64,000 nucleotides of DNA from Nitrincola lacisaponensis (lineage in GTDB: Bacteria > Pseudomonadota > Gammaproteobacteria > Pseudomonadales > Balneatricaceae): the NCBI RefSeq assembly GCF_000691225.1, contig NZ_JMSZ01000021.1, positions 195,764 through 259,763 of the forward strand. The letters run 5' to 3'. Shown in pieces: positions 8,468 to 18,013 of this stretch (positions within the stretch are counted from its first letter, which is position 1; each line of letters starts with the position of its first letter). The notes beneath the pieces are model-generated. The model was not told where the DNA came from. It worked only from the letters and a program-made list of their open reading frames with translations, and did not search any database. The position numbers and the translations under genes are program-made.

Positions 8468-9904
8468 CTAGTGCGCATGTTCAGTACCATCCATCAATAC
8501 CAAGGCGAGCACTTTGATAGCAAAAATAATCATGTAGGTAATCGCCGGAAGTGACCCGTAGAAAAATATTTTGAAGCGAGTAGATGGGTGGCTGGTCAGC
8601 AGTGCGCTTCTTTGCCAGAGTAGCCAGAGTGTCCATAGCATGGCTAAGTAAGGCAGCCAGTTTAAGTAAGTAAACCAGGCATCTCCCCGAGCGGCCAGGG
8701 GTGCTATTTGCCAGTTAGCTCCCAGAAGTGTGCTGACTTCATTGCTAAGTGTGTGAGCGGTTCGGGTTGTAAAGCCTGTAACAGCATGAGGTATCAAGCC
8801 TATAATTGCTAATGGAGCAAGTGCAACAGCCAAAGTGTTGGCTGTGTGTGACCAGTGGATGCCTAAAATATGTGAAGCCTTCCAGTAACCCCATGTCGAG
8901 ACTGTCAGCGTGATTCCCAGGCCCATTACCAGGGCCAGCAATCTGCCTATATTAAATGACTCTGGATTGACAGGTAGGTATCCATGCATCATATCGCCCA
9001 GAAGAGTCCAGGGAAGGTAGGGCTTCAGAGGGGTGTGTTGTAAACCGTGCAGAAATTGTATGCCAACTCCGGCAACACCAAGGATGATTACAAATACCCA
9101 CATTTCGTATTTATTCTGATTGGCGATCGGTGCCTTCAGTGCGGAGCCTGGCGTTTTGGCAACCAGTTTTACGCTATTACACGCAGTGATACAGTCCATA
9201 CATAGGGTGCAAGAGCCCATATTGTTGCGTTTTTCAAAGTTAAACGGTGACAGGTGATAACTACAGGCTTTAACACAGTCGAAGCTTTTACACTGGTTGC
9301 AATCGTTTTGATCTGTTTGAATTTGTAAAATGCCTATTTTCCCATGCGTAGAAAGCACTCGACCGAGTGGGCAGATGTGTTTGCACCATGCCATATCTTT
9401 GTAGATGAAAAAAATGGTGAATGCGGCCAGTGTAAACAGGGTGAAATAGATAGCTGTATTGCGAGTAGAAGATGATAAGAACCCTGGCATTGCATATGCG
9501 ATGACCCAGTATCCGAGCACTATGGCAAATACGCCTCCCCAAATGCCTTTCAGCTTCTTTGGAAAAGAGCGTTGCAGGCCGAGCTTGTTGAGTTTCTTGC
9601 CTATAAAGCCATGCGGGCAGATACCGCAAAACAGGTTTCCTAATGAAGGGGTTACGATAGCCGTGAGCAAAGGCCAAAATATACCCCAGAATACCAGTGT
9701 TGCCAGGCCGACTCGTGCATCATTGAAAAGCAATCCGGTGATGATTGCTACGACGAAAGTCGAGCATGCAAACAACCGCAATCCTGTCATTAAAAAGCCT
9801 TTTTTTAACAGCCAGCCTAACAGGGGCCAGGCGGTTAATTCATTTTTAGCCGTATTGGACAGAGCCGGATCATGGGTATGTGATGTTGCAATGATTTTGT
9901 TCAT
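8468..9904 (-). CDS. Membrane-bound 4Fe-4S polyferredoxin (NapH/CcoG/NosR-like)
   Basis: About 478 residues with several membrane helices and cytoplasmic iron-sulfur motifs. It has CGICPHG and CKHICPLGR, typical of NosR/NapH-type membrane proteins, then two ferredoxin-like clusters, CNQCKSFDCVKAC and CTLCMDCITAC. It is likely to move electrons across or along the inner membrane. The ATG at 9904 is preferred for its AAGGCGAG ribosome site; an earlier start at 9928/9931 would overlap the receptor stop. Being directly downstream of a TonB-dependent receptor, it may supply electrons to reduce the imported metal, but this is inference. Confidence 0.8.
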   Translation of the reverse strand: MNKIIATSHTHDPALSNTAKNELTAWPLLGWLLKKGFLMTGLRLFACSTFVVAIITGLLFNDARVGLATLVFWGIFWPLLTAIVTPSLGNLFCGICPHGFIGKKLNKLGLQRSFPKKLKGIWGGVFAIVLGYWVIAYAMPGFLSSSTRNTAIYFTLFTLAAFTIFFIYKDMAWCKHICPLGRVLSTHGKIGILQIQTDQNDCNQCKSFDCVKACSYHLSPFNFEKRNNMGSCTLCMDCITACNSVKLVAKTPGSALKAPIANQNKYEMWVFVIILGVAGVGIQFLHGLQHTPLKPYLPWTLLGDMMHGYLPVNPESFNIGRLLALVMGLGITLTVSTWGYWKASHILGIHWSHTANTLAVALAPLAIIGLIPHAVTGFTTRTAHTLSNEVSTLLGANWQIAPLAARGDAWFTYLNWLPYLAMLWTLWLLWQRSALLTSHPSTRFKIFFYGSLPAITYMIIFAIKVLALVLMDGTEHAH

Positions 9905-9927
9905 GCTGTTGATCTCGCCTTGATCCA

Positions 9928-11832
9928 TCAAAAGTCAATTCGTGCTGCCAGATGAAAATACCGAGCATCCGGGCTGTTGCGCTGGCTTCCTGCGCTGGTT
10001 ATGGTGAAATTTTCAGGGTCTCGGTTATCAAACAGGTTATCGATACCGACCGTTAGCCCTATGTTGTTGTTTAGCTGAAAATTTGCGCTGATGTCGGTTA
10101 GGGTGAGGTTGGTGTTGCGGGGCGCTGCACCTCGTGGTGCGGATGCATCCACAGATAAATAGTCGTTCATATGACGTAATCTGAGGTTGTAAGAGCTGAA
10201 GCGACTTGGGGTGTAGTTAATTTCGCTTTTGGCGGAAAACTTTGCTCTTCCTGTTAATCGCTCATTGGTTTCAGTATCTTTTGCATCCAGCCATTCCAGG
10301 CTTGCATGCAGATCAAACTGACTGGTCAGAGGCCAGTAGGCTACAAGCTCAGCGCCTCGTATTGTAGCCTGCCCTATATTCCTGTATTCAACGACTGTTA
10401 GCGAGCCTTGCTGCTGTTCTGTGGTAAGGGATTGAATCAGGTTTTCAATTTTATTGTGGTGGATATTGGCTTCAATATAACCCTGACCTAAATTGCGCCT
10501 GATCATGGCCTCCCAGGTTTCGGACTCTTCCGGCTGTAGATCGGTATTGCCTTTTATAATCAATCGACCTCGTACAAATTCAGAATACTGCTCAAGTAAG
10601 CTGGGTGATCGAAAAGCAGTGCCATAACCTACACGCGCACTCCAGCGACTATCTGACCAGCCGAGTGATAAGCGCGGGTTTAAGGTGTTGCCAAAATCAT
10701 TATATTGGTCATACCTTGCGCCATAGACGAGTTGCCAATTGTCGGTAAGGGTCCATTGGTCCTGTAAGAGAAAGAAGGTGTTTCGTTGTGTGGCTTTCTG
10801 GCTGTTGATGCTGACATCCAGGTGGTCATGCAGGCTGCCTAGCCCGATACTGAATATATGAGAGTTGTAAAAACGATGGTAAAGAGCATCGCCCTGATAC
10901 TGCCTGAAATCTGTTGTTTCAATCGTTGGATAGCTTCTGTTAGTGGAGCCTTGGCTATCACCGGCGCTGGCGCGGAGGATCAGTTCATTGTCGTCTGTTG
11001 AGTGGGTGTAGTGAATACCAGTGAAATAACGTTTCTCTCGTTCAAAGCGGTTGATGGGGTTGTCGATGCTGATAGTGGCATCTGCATCGGATTTTCGGTC
11101 GTAGGTTTCCAGGGTCCAGTTCAGGCGATTTTGATTATCAAAGGAATACTGGCCTCTATAGTTAATTGACCAGTTGTTCAACTCTGCAAAGTCATCCAGG
11201 GTAGAGTCACGATGTTTAAAGCTATTTCGGTAATCTTGTTCAAGAGTCAGGCTGTGACCAGCGTTCTCGCTGCCTTGCCGGAAATTGATACCGGTTTGCA
11301 GGGACTCCCGCCCGCGGTTTTGATCGCTGGTTCCTGTCTTTACCAGAATGCTGGTTCCGGGGTTTTCTCCAGGCTGACGGGTAATAACATTAACGACTCC
11401 TCCAAGTGCGTCAGATCCATACAGGGAAGACAGCGGGCCTCGAATGATCTCGATGCGATCAATATCAAAAAAACTGATTTGATTGAGGTTGCTGCTTCCG
11501 TAGTTGTTTGTTCTTCGTTGGCCGTTAATAAGCACCAGCGTGTGGTTGCGATTAAAGCCTCTGATGGATATGTCAGCTGTTGTTCCGCTATCTGAAGTTG
11601 ATACACCAACAGCGTGCTTGAGTGCTTGTGAAACACTGGAATCATTGAAGCGGTCCAATTCTTTCCGGGTGATGACTTGAACGCTGGCTTGAACGTCTTG
11701 TACCGGAGAAGCGCTATCGGTTGCCGATACGAATAATGTGTCAATTCTTATGCTGTCTGATGCATGTGAAAGCAGCGGAGCGGTGATGGCTAAAAAAGCG
11801 GTTCGTTTTAGCAGAGTGCAGATGTTGTTCAT
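9928..11832 (-). CDS. TonB-dependent outer-membrane receptor 2
   Basis: A 634-residue receptor. Its signal peptide ends near LLSHASDS, then a TonB box-like IDTLFVSA, then a plug domain with SIRGFNRNHTLVLINGQR and IEIIRGPLSSLYGSDALGGVVNVITR, then the barrel ending in AARIDF. It resembles BtuB/CirA-type small receptors; the ligand is unknown. I chose ATG 11832 (MNNICTLLKR). Upstream in-frame starts at 11841 and 11865 fall in a 12-bp inverted repeat that ends exactly at this ATG. It overlaps or abuts the polyferredoxin gene and likely shares its transcript. Confidence 0.9.
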   Translation of the reverse strand: MNNICTLLKRTAFLAITAPLLSHASDSIRIDTLFVSATDSASPVQDVQASVQVITRKELDRFNDSSVSQALKHAVGVSTSDSGTTADISIRGFNRNHTLVLINGQRRTNNYGSSNLNQISFFDIDRIEIIRGPLSSLYGSDALGGVVNVITRQPGENPGTSILVKTGTSDQNRGRESLQTGINFRQGSENAGHSLTLEQDYRNSFKHRDSTLDDFAELNNWSINYRGQYSFDNQNRLNWTLETYDRKSDADATISIDNPINRFEREKRYFTGIHYTHSTDDNELILRASAGDSQGSTNRSYPTIETTDFRQYQGDALYHRFYNSHIFSIGLGSLHDHLDVSINSQKATQRNTFFLLQDQWTLTDNWQLVYGARYDQYNDFGNTLNPRLSLGWSDSRWSARVGYGTAFRSPSLLEQYSEFVRGRLIIKGNTDLQPEESETWEAMIRRNLGQGYIEANIHHNKIENLIQSLTTEQQQGSLTVVEYRNIGQATIRGAELVAYWPLTSQFDLHASLEWLDAKDTETNERLTGRAKFSAKSEINYTPSRFSSYNLRLRHMNDYLSVDASAPRGAAPRNTNLTLTDISANFQLNNNIGLTVGIDNLFDNRDPENFTITSAGSQRNSPDARYFHLAARIDF

Positions 11833-11865
11833 TTGAAGCATTTCTCGTAGTTGGAAATGCTTCAA
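11833..11865 (-). promoter_or_regulatory. Perfect 12-bp inverted repeat abutting the receptor start codon
   Basis: TTGAAGCATTTC (11833-11844) and GAAATGCTTCAA (11854-11865) form a 12-bp stem with a 9-nt loop. In the receptor mRNA the stem ends at the base before AUG 11832 and holds the whole ribosome-binding region. It could be an RNA hairpin controlling translation or a protein operator. Confidence 0.6.
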
Positions 11866-11917
11866 TTTTAAAGAAAAAGGAATGTCTTGAAGTGAGACAC
11901 AATGTCGCGGTTGGTTG

Positions 11918-11934
11918 ACTATCAGGGTGATAGT
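11918..11934. promoter_or_regulatory. Small palindrome between folD and receptor 2
   Basis: ACTATCA-GGG-TGATAGT is a perfect 7-3-7 inverted repeat covering the folD stop codon, about 86 bp before the receptor start. It has no T-run, so it is not an evident terminator. It may be an operator for the receptor operon. Confidence 0.3.
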
Positions 11935-12776
11935 TGAATGGCCGCCTCAAGTGTATTTTCCATCAGACTGGCGACGGTCATGGGGCCTACGCCACCCGGG
12001 ACGGGGGTGATCCATGCAGCGCGTTCTGCTGCGGGGGTATACTCAACATCACCGACTACGCTGCCATCATCCAGTCTGTTGATGCCTACATCTATTACTA
12101 TGGCGCCAGGTTTGACCCACTCGCCCTTGACGATGCCTGGCTTGCCGACGCCAACCACCAGTATATCGGCACGTTTGACGTGCGCCGCCAGGTCGCGGGT
12201 GAAGCGATGTGTTGTGGTGGTGGTGCATCCGGCCAGTAACAGTTCAAGTGTCATGGGGCGACCAACAATGTTGGAAGCGCCAACAATGACGGCTTCCTGA
12301 CCGTAGAGATCGACGCCAGTAGATCGCAGCAGTGTCATAATGCCTTTGGGCGTGCAGGGGCGTAATGCCGGAATGCGTTGTGCCAGTCTTCCCAGGTTGA
12401 ATGCATGGAAACCGTCAACGTCCTTATCAGGACGTATGCGCTCAAGAATCGCAGTGGTGTCCAGATGAGCGGGCAAGGGGAGCTGAACAAGGATGCCATC
12501 AACGGCTGTATCCTGATTGAGGGTGTCAATCAGCGAGATGAGCTGCTGTTGCGAGATGTCTGCAGGCAGTTCGTGAGCCGCCGACTCAATGCCGACTTCT
12601 TTGCAGGCCTGTTTTTTGTGTTTGACGTAAATGTGTGAAGCCGGATCCTGGCCAATTAGTACTACGGCGAGACAAGGAGGGCGTTTGCCTTGTTCGATAC
12701 GTGTTGCTATGCCTGCCTTGACCTGATTGCGTACCTGTTGTGCAATCTGCTTACCATCAATTATGTGTGCGCTCAT
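11922..12776 (-). CDS. folD: Bifunctional methylenetetrahydrofolate dehydrogenase/cyclohydrolase
   Basis: A 284-residue cytosolic enzyme that oxidises 5,10-methylene-THF to methenyl-THF with NADP and hydrolyses it to 10-formyl-THF. Family signatures seen are [16 protein letters not shown] (with the catalytic Lys), [18 protein letters not shown], the Rossmann motif [12 protein letters not shown], and [10 protein letters not shown] near the C-terminus. The length matches E. coli FolD (288). I chose ATG 12776 (MSAHIIDG); the TTG 27 bp upstream is unlikely. It is a single gene next to the tRNA cluster. Confidence 0.97.
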   Translation of the reverse strand: MSAHIIDGKQIAQQVRNQVKAGIATRIEQGKRPPCLAVVLIGQDPASHIYVKHKKQACKEVGIESAAHELPADISQQQLISLIDTLNQDTAVDGILVQLPLPAHLDTTAILERIRPDKDVDGFHAFNLGRLAQRIPALRPCTPKGIMTLLRSTGVDLYGQEAVIVGASNIVGRPMTLELLLAGCTTTTTHRFTRDLAAHVKRADILVVGVGKPGIVKGEWVKPGAIVIDVGINRLDDGSVVGDVEYTPAAERAAWITPVPGGVGPMTVASLMENTLEAAIQLSP

Positions 12777-12918
12777 CGTTGGAAACTGGCCCCTGTTGCT
12801 CAATCATCTGAAAAGGCCGCTAGTTTCTCATAAAAGCCCAGTCGCATAAATACGAACTCAACATATGTATGAGCGACAGGCGATAGGGATTGTTTTTGTT
12901 GAAAATTAAAATTTGGAC

Positions 12919-12947
12919 TTGACGGGTTCGCTTTGCTCACTTAGGAT
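12919..12947 (+). promoter_or_regulatory. Promoter of the tRNA Arg-His-Leu-His operon
   Basis: TTGACG, a 17-bp spacer and TAGGAT give a near-consensus sigma70 promoter. The predicted start is near 12954, 56 bp before the first tRNA. Confidence 0.65.
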
Positions 12948-13009
12948 ACGCACCACTTCTGAGACGGGTGTCATTTTTGAGATCCGGTTCTGAAGGGTCA
13001 GGCTTAAAT

Positions 13010-13086
13010 GCGCTCGTAGCTCAACCGGATAGAGCAACGGCCTTCTAAGCCGTAGGTTGCAGGTTCGAGTCCTGCCGGGCGCGCCA
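13010..13086 (+). tRNA. tRNA-Arg (anticodon TCT)
   Basis: A 77-nt cloverleaf. Acceptor GCGCTCG pairs with CGGGCGC, the anticodon loop CTTCTAA reads TCT, the T-arm is GCAGG-TTCGAGT-CCTGC, and CCA is encoded. It is first of a four-tRNA cluster. Confidence 0.95.
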
Positions 13087-13115
13087 GTAACCTGACCACG
13101 CAAGAGAGACTATAT

Positions 13116-13192
13116 GGTGGGCGTAGCTCAGTTGGCAGAGCTCCGGATTGTGATTCCGGCGGTCGTGGGTTCAAGCCCCATCGTCCACCCCA
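13116..13192 (+). tRNA. tRNA-His (anticodon GTG), copy 1
   Basis: Cloverleaf with acceptor GTGGGCG/CGTCCAC and the extra G at -1 (13116) opposite C73, the tRNA-His hallmark. The anticodon is GTG and CCA is encoded. Confidence 0.95.
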
Positions 13193-13209
13193 ATCTCTAC
13201 TTGTAAACT

Positions 13210-13294
<85 letters not shown>

Positions 13295-13312
13295 CGTTTT
13301 GAAAGATGTTAT

Positions 13313-13389
13313 GGTGGGCGTAGCTCAGTTGGCAGAGCTCCGGATTGTGATTCCGGCGGTCGTGGGTTCAAGCCCCATCGTCCACCCCA
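13313..13389 (+). tRNA. tRNA-His (anticodon GTG), copy 2
   Basis: Identical in sequence to the copy at 13116-13192, with G-1 and encoded CCA. The Arg-His-Leu-His order before tig matches pseudomonads and relatives. Confidence 0.95.
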
Positions 13390-13497
13390 TTCATCTTTTA
13401 TCTTCTTGTTTTTATTTCCTTATTTTTATTCAATCTGATTTTTAAAATACTTTTCTTTATTTCGCTTCTGCGGGTTTAACTTGACTCTTGAGCGCAG

Positions 13498-13524
13498 TTG
13501 ACGGAAAATTTCGCGCTTTAGAAT
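13498..13524 (+). promoter_or_regulatory. Candidate promoter of tig
   Basis: TTGACG and TAGAAT are separated by 15 bp, about 105 bp before the tig start. An alternative -35, TTGACT at 13481, lies 17 bp from GAAAAT. The 240-bp gap from 13390 holds this and a T-rich stretch after the last tRNA. Confidence 0.4.
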
Positions 13525-13629
13525 TCGGGTTTGGCGTGCTGCCGTCCGGTCAGTAACCCGGTTTGCAGGCTGGTGTCATTATGCAGGCAGGCCATCTTTT
13601 TTTGCGGCAATGTATTTGTGAGGAATTCC

Positions 13630-14952
13630 ATGCAAGTTTCTGTTGAAACGACTTCCGGCCTTGAGCGTCAGGTTACCATCACTGTTCCGGCTGAGCGTAT
13701 TGATCAGGATGTTAACAAGCAGGTTCAGCAGCAGGCGCGCAGCCGCCGTCTGGATGGCTTCCGTCCCGGTAAGGTGCCAACTTCTGTTATCAAGCGTATG
13801 TTCGGCAAAGCGATCCGTTCCGATGTGCTGAGTCAGGTGGTACAGGAGTCCTTCTACCAGGCAGTAGACCAGGAGAAGTTGATGCCGGCGGGTATGCCGA
13901 GCATTGAATTCCGTAAGGATGTTGAAGGTGAAGACCTGGAATTTGTGGCCACTTTCGAAGTTTACCCTGAAATCGCGCTGGCAGACTTCTCTGCTGTTGA
14001 GGTTGAGAAACTGTCTGCAGAGATTACTGAGGCTGATCTGGATGAGATGATCAGCACATTGCGCAAGCAGCAGGGCGACTGGGAAACAGTTGAGCGCGCT
14101 GCAGCAGATGGCGATCGTTTGAATATTGACTTTGAAGGCTTTATTGATGGTGAAGCGTTCGAGGGTGGTCGTGCCGAAGCGATGGATCTGGTGCTGGGCT
14201 CAAACAGCATGATTCCGGGATTCGAAGCGGGTCTGGAAGGTGTCTCCGCTGGCGATGCTCTGGATCTGAATGTGACCTTCCCAGAGAACTACCATGCTGA
14301 AAACCTGAAGGGTAAGGCTGCCGTTTTCAAAGTGAAGGTAAACAGTGTTTCAGGACAGAAGCTGCCTGAGCTGGATGAAGCCTTCTTTGCTCGCTTTGGC
14401 ATTGAAGAAAGCACTGTTGAAGGTTTCCGTGCTGAAGTGAAAAAGAACATGGCGCGTGAACTCAAGCATGCGCTGAAAACCAAGCTGAAGGATCAGGTGT
14501 TTGGCAAGCTGATTGAGCTGAATGCGATTGACATTCCGGCTGCGCTGATTGACCGTGAAATCGATGTGTTGCGCCGTCAGGCGGTTCAGCAGTTCGGTGG
14601 TCCTGATGCCAAGATTGATCCGAACATGTTGCCAAAAGATATGTTTGAAGCACAGGCCAAGCGTCGTGTTTCAGTCGGTCTTCTGATGCAGGAACTGATT
14701 AAAGTCAACAAGATAGAGCCATCTGATGAGAAGGTTCGTGAAACTGTTGAAGAGATGGCGGAAACCTATCAGGACCCGCAGGAAGTGATCGATTATTACT
14801 ACGGTAACAATGAGATCCTGAATCAGATCAAAGGACTGGTACTGGAAGAGCAGGTTGTAGAGCATTTGCTGGCCAGCGCTAAAGTGATCGAAAAGCAGGT
14901 GAGTTACGAAGAAGCTATCAAGCCTGCTCAGCGTGGTGAGGCTGCGGAATAA
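13630..14952 (+). CDS. tig: Trigger factor, ribosome-associated chaperone/prolyl isomerase
   Basis: A 440-residue chaperone that binds nascent chains at the ribosome exit tunnel. The N-terminal ribosome-binding signature GFRPGKVPTSVIKRMFG is near residue 43. A PPIase FKBP-like domain is in the middle (GDRLNIDFEGFIDGEAFEGG, split here at GDRLNIDF and EGFIDG), and a long helical C-terminal chaperone domain follows. ATG 13630 (MQVSVETT) has AGGAAT upstream; the frame extends 33 codons further up without support. It starts the tig-clpP-clpX series and a strong terminator follows. Confidence 0.97.
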   Translation: MQVSVETTSGLERQVTITVPAERIDQDVNKQVQQQARSRRLDGFRPGKVPTSVIKRMFGKAIRSDVLSQVVQESFYQAVDQEKLMPAGMPSIEFRKDVEGEDLEFVATFEVYPEIALADFSAVEVEKLSAEITEADLDEMISTLRKQQGDWETVERAAADGDRLNIDFEGFIDGEAFEGGRAEAMDLVLGSNSMIPGFEAGLEGVSAGDALDLNVTFPENYHAENLKGKAAVFKVKVNSVSGQKLPELDEAFFARFGIEESTVEGFRAEVKKNMARELKHALKTKLKDQVFGKLIELNAIDIPAALIDREIDVLRRQAVQQFGGPDAKIDPNMLPKDMFEAQAKRRVSVGLLMQELIKVNKIEPSDEKVRETVEEMAETYQDPQEVIDYYYGNNEILNQIKGLVLEEQVVEHLLASAKVIEKQVSYEEAIKPAQRGEAAE

Positions 14953-14987
14953 CACAGTTTTTACTGAATGTGTTATTGATCTGCAAG

Positions 14988-15018
14988 ACGACAGCTGGTT
15001 GCCAGCTGTCGTTTTTTC
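14988..15018 (+). terminator. Terminator after tig
   Basis: ACGACAGCTGG and CCAGCTGTCGT form an 11-bp stem with a 3-nt loop, followed by TTTTTT. Confidence 0.9.
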
Positions 15019-15065
15019 ATTTTATATAGGCTATATTTTTGCACTGGCTATCAGGAGATTTATAT

Positions 15066-15701
15066 ATGTCAGAGATTTTCACCGGACGCAGTGACATCAG
15101 GAATGCTGGCGGCTTGGTACCCATGGTCGTCGAACAGAGCTCTCGTGGCGAGCGGGCTTATGATATTTACTCTCGTCTTCTGAAAGAGCGCGTGATCTTC
15201 CTGGTCGGTCAGGTTGAAGACCATATGGCTAATCTGATTGTGGCCCAGTTGCTGTTTCTGGAGGCTGAAAATCCTGAGAAGGATATTCATCTCTATATTA
15301 ACTCTCCGGGTGGTTCCGTGACCGCAGGTATGGCGATTTACGACACTATGCAGTTTATTCAGCCGAACGTAAGTACCATGTGTATCGGTCAGGCTGCGAG
15401 CATGGGTGCGTTTTTGCTGTCGGGCGGAACCAAAGGCAAGCGTTTTGCACTGCCAAACTCTCGTGTCATGATTCATCAGCCACTGGGTGGATATCAGGGT
15501 CAGGCAACAGATATCGAAATTCACACTCGTGAAATTCTGAAGATACGTGAAAAGCTGAATCGTCACCTGGCTGACCATACAGGGCAGGATCTGGAAACCA
15601 TAGAGCGGGATACCGAGCGTGATAACTTTATGGATCCGGAAGCTGCGCGGGATTATGGTCTGATAGACCAGGTTCTGACTCAGCGTAGCGTTGCATCTTG
15701 A
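15066..15701 (+). CDS. clpP: ATP-dependent Clp protease proteolytic subunit
   Basis: A 211-residue serine protease subunit that forms the 14-mer chamber docked by ClpX/ClpA. The catalytic Ser is in [11 protein letters not shown], the His in MIHQPLGG, and the Asp in the [10 protein letters not shown] region. The N-terminus is [19 protein letters not shown] 15066 (MSEIFTGR) follows CAGGAG by 8 nt. It lies 57 bp before clpX. Confidence 0.97.
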   Translation: MSEIFTGRSDIRNAGGLVPMVVEQSSRGERAYDIYSRLLKERVIFLVGQVEDHMANLIVAQLLFLEAENPEKDIHLYINSPGGSVTAGMAIYDTMQFIQPNVSTMCIGQAASMGAFLLSGGTKGKRFALPNSRVMIHQPLGGYQGQATDIEIHTREILKIREKLNRHLADHTGQDLETIERDTERDNFMDPEAARDYGLIDQVLTQRSVAS

Positions 15702-15758
15702 GTAAAACAGAACGCTGGTAATGCCGGCGTTGGTATTGATAAGTTTTGAGGTATCAGA

Positions 15759-17033
15759 ATGTCAGATGAGACAAGCGGAAAAGGGGAAAACAGTAAGCTT
15801 TTCTGCTCTTTCTGCGGAAAAAGTCAGGATGAAGTGCGCAAGCTGATAGCGGGACCATCTGTCTTTATCTGTGATGAATGTGTGGATTTGTGCAACGACA
15901 TTATTCGTGAAGAGATTCAGGATGTTGTTGATAGTGAAGTGTCAGACAAGCTGCCGCTTCCTGCTGAATTGAAAAAGGCTCTGGACGAGTATGTGATAGG
16001 GCAGGAGCGCGCCAAGAAGGTTCTGGCGGTAGCTGTTTATAATCACTATAAGCGCCTTAAGCTGAAAGAGAAAAAGCCGGATGTTGAGCTGAGCAAGAGT
16101 AATATTCTGCTGATCGGGCCTACCGGAAGCGGTAAAACCCTGCTGGCACAGACGCTGGCGCGTCTGCTGAATGTGCCTTTTACCATTGCGGATGCGACGA
16201 CGCTGACTGAAGCGGGTTATGTGGGAGAGGATGTTGAAAATATCATCCAGAAGCTGCTGCAGAAATGCGATTATGATGTCGAGCGTGCGCAGATAGGGAT
16301 CGTCTATATTGACGAGATCGATAAGATTTCGCGTAAATCTGACAATCCTTCCATTACCCGCGATGTATCCGGTGAAGGCGTACAGCAGGCATTGCTGAAG
16401 CTGATTGAGGGTACTGTTGCTTCTGTGCCGCCTCAGGGCGGGCGCAAGCATCCCCAGCAGGAGTTCCTGCAGGTTGATACCTCTAATATCCTGTTTATTG
16501 TGGGTGGCGCTTTTGCCGGTCTGGAAAAGATCATCCGTGATCGCAGTGAGCGCAGCTCCATTGGCTTCAATGCAATCGTTAAAAGCAAGGATGAGAAAAA
16601 CCTGACCGAGGTGTTGCATAACGTCGAATCTGAAGATTTGGTAAAGTTTGGCCTGATTCCCGAGTTTGTTGGACGCTTGCCGATGATCGCTACTCTGTCC
16701 GAGCTGGATGAGGAAGCGCTGATTTCGATTCTGACCGAGCCGAAAAACAGTCTGACCAAGCAGTATGCAGCTCTGTTTGAGATGGAAGGTGCCGAGATTG
16801 ACTTCCGTAAGGAAGCCTTGCGTGCCGTAGCGAAAAAAGCACTGGAGCGACGTACCGGGGCGCGTGGCCTGCGTTCCATTCTTGAGGCAACACTGCTGGA
16901 TATTATGTATCAGCTGCCTGCAATGAAAAACGTCTCGAAGGTTGTCATTGATGAAGGGGTGATAGAGGGTACCTCAGAGCCTATTCTGATTTATGAAAAT
17001 CAGGAGCATGCGAAAGCATCACCGGATTCATAA
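15759..17033 (+). CDS. clpX: Clp protease ATP-binding unfoldase subunit
   Basis: A 424-residue AAA+ unfoldase. The N-terminal zinc-binding domain is CSFCGKSQ...CDECVDLC, the Walker A is GPTGSGKT, the Walker B is VYIDEIDKI, the sensor and pore regions are intact, and a ClpX C-terminal domain with [13 protein letters not shown] follows. It recognises tagged substrates and feeds them to ClpP. A terminator follows. The lon gene often found next is not here. Confidence 0.97.
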   Translation: MSDETSGKGENSKLFCSFCGKSQDEVRKLIAGPSVFICDECVDLCNDIIREEIQDVVDSEVSDKLPLPAELKKALDEYVIGQERAKKVLAVAVYNHYKRLKLKEKKPDVELSKSNILLIGPTGSGKTLLAQTLARLLNVPFTIADATTLTEAGYVGEDVENIIQKLLQKCDYDVERAQIGIVYIDEIDKISRKSDNPSITRDVSGEGVQQALLKLIEGTVASVPPQGGRKHPQQEFLQVDTSNILFIVGGAFAGLEKIIRDRSERSSIGFNAIVKSKDEKNLTEVLHNVESEDLVKFGLIPEFVGRLPMIATLSELDEEALISILTEPKNSLTKQYAALFEMEGAEIDFRKEALRAVAKKALERRTGARGLRSILEATLLDIMYQLPAMKNVSKVVIDEGVIEGTSEPILIYENQEHAKASPDS

Positions 17034-17051
17034 TACACCTCGCTTCTTCTT

Positions 17052-17083
17052 AAAAAGGCCCTGATTTCAGGGCCTTTTTTTAT
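17052..17083 (+). terminator. Terminator after clpX
   Basis: AAAAAGGCCCTGA/TCAGGGCCTTTTTT forms a 13-bp stem with a 2-nt loop and a T tail. Confidence 0.92.
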
Positions 17084-17161
17084 CTGTTCGGCTGGTTTCC
17101 TGAGCTTCCCTCCGTCTTTTTAGACTGTTTGTTATAAAACTTATTTGTTAATATGAACCTA

Positions 17162-17178
17162 TATGAGAATTATTCGTC
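17162..17178. promoter_or_regulatory. Possible Fur box upstream of siderophore operon
   Basis: TATGAGAATTATTCGTC contains the GAAT-T-ATTC core and resembles a weak Fur box, 37 bp before the siderophore-interacting protein start. Confidence 0.38.
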
Positions 17179-17214
17179 TTAATGTGACATTCATTATCTG
17201 TGTTTAAGGAGTCA

Positions 17215-18009
17215 ATGATGCGTCATTCAGGACCTCGGATTGTCGAGGTGCGTTCCAGGCAGCAGTTATCCTCCCAACTGATGCGTTTGGAGCTGGCAGG
17301 CGATTTACAGGACTATCCCTACCCCCAGCCTGCTGCACATATCAAGTTGATGTTACCCAAAGCAGGGCAGATCAACCCTCAATTACCTGATATCGTCGAA
17401 GGAAAGCCGCGTTGGCAGGACCCATCAAGTAAACCCTGGGTACGTACCTATACAGTTCGCCACTTTGATCCGGTGGAGCAGGTCATGACTGTAGATATGG
17501 TGTTGCATGGTCAGGGGCCGGCCTGTGACTGGGCAAGACAGGCGGTGCCTGGAAGTCGCCTGGCGGTTACCTTGCCCGGCGGGCCTGATCCCATGCTGCC
17601 AACAGCAGATCTTTACTGGCTGGCTGGTGACTTGACCGCACTGCCCGGTATTGCGGCATTGCTTGAAAACCTGCCGGAGAGCGCCAGGGGGCAGGTCTGG
17701 TTGCAGACAGCCGAAGATGTACGTCACTTGCTTGGCAAAGTACCGACCGGTATCAAGGTGCATTGGTTATCACCTGTATCGGCAGGTTTGCAGCTTTTGC
17801 CTGCCTTGCAGCAAGCAGAGCGCCCTGATGGCGCACAGCTGTCCTTCTGGCTGGCAGGTGAACATCATGAAATTGTTGCTCTGCGCAATTGGCTGCGCCA
17901 GGACCTGAAGGTTGCCAAGGAACATCTCTATGCGGTGCCTTATTGGAAGCGACAAGCCGATGAGGAAGCCTACCATCATGAAAGACATCAGGTAATGGAT
18001 GAGGAGTAA
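17215..18009 (+). CDS. Siderophore-interacting protein (SIP family ferric reductase)
   Basis: A 264-residue cytosolic flavoprotein of the ViuB/YqjH family that reduces ferric siderophores to release iron. Seen are the FAD-binding motif RTYTVRHFDP (about residue 75), AHIKLMLP before it, GPACDWARQA, and the C-terminal siderophore-interacting part with FWLAGEHHEIVALRNWL and YWKRQADEEAYH. ATG 17215 has AAGGAG 3 nt upstream and 17218 is also possible. It leads a five-gene iron operon. Confidence 0.92.
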   Translation: MMRHSGPRIVEVRSRQQLSSQLMRLELAGDLQDYPYPQPAAHIKLMLPKAGQINPQLPDIVEGKPRWQDPSSKPWVRTYTVRHFDPVEQVMTVDMVLHGQGPACDWARQAVPGSRLAVTLPGGPDPMLPTADLYWLAGDLTALPGIAALLENLPESARGQVWLQTAEDVRHLLGKVPTGIKVHWLSPVSAGLQLLPALQQAERPDGAQLSFWLAGEHHEIVALRNWLRQDLKVAKEHLYAVPYWKRQADEEAYHHERHQVMDEE

Positions 18010-18013
18010 CACG

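Noticed and set aside
15711-15731. AACGCTGG/CCGGCGTT hairpin between clpP and clpX
   Set aside because: It has a mismatch and no T-tail. It may affect mRNA processing but nothing shows this.
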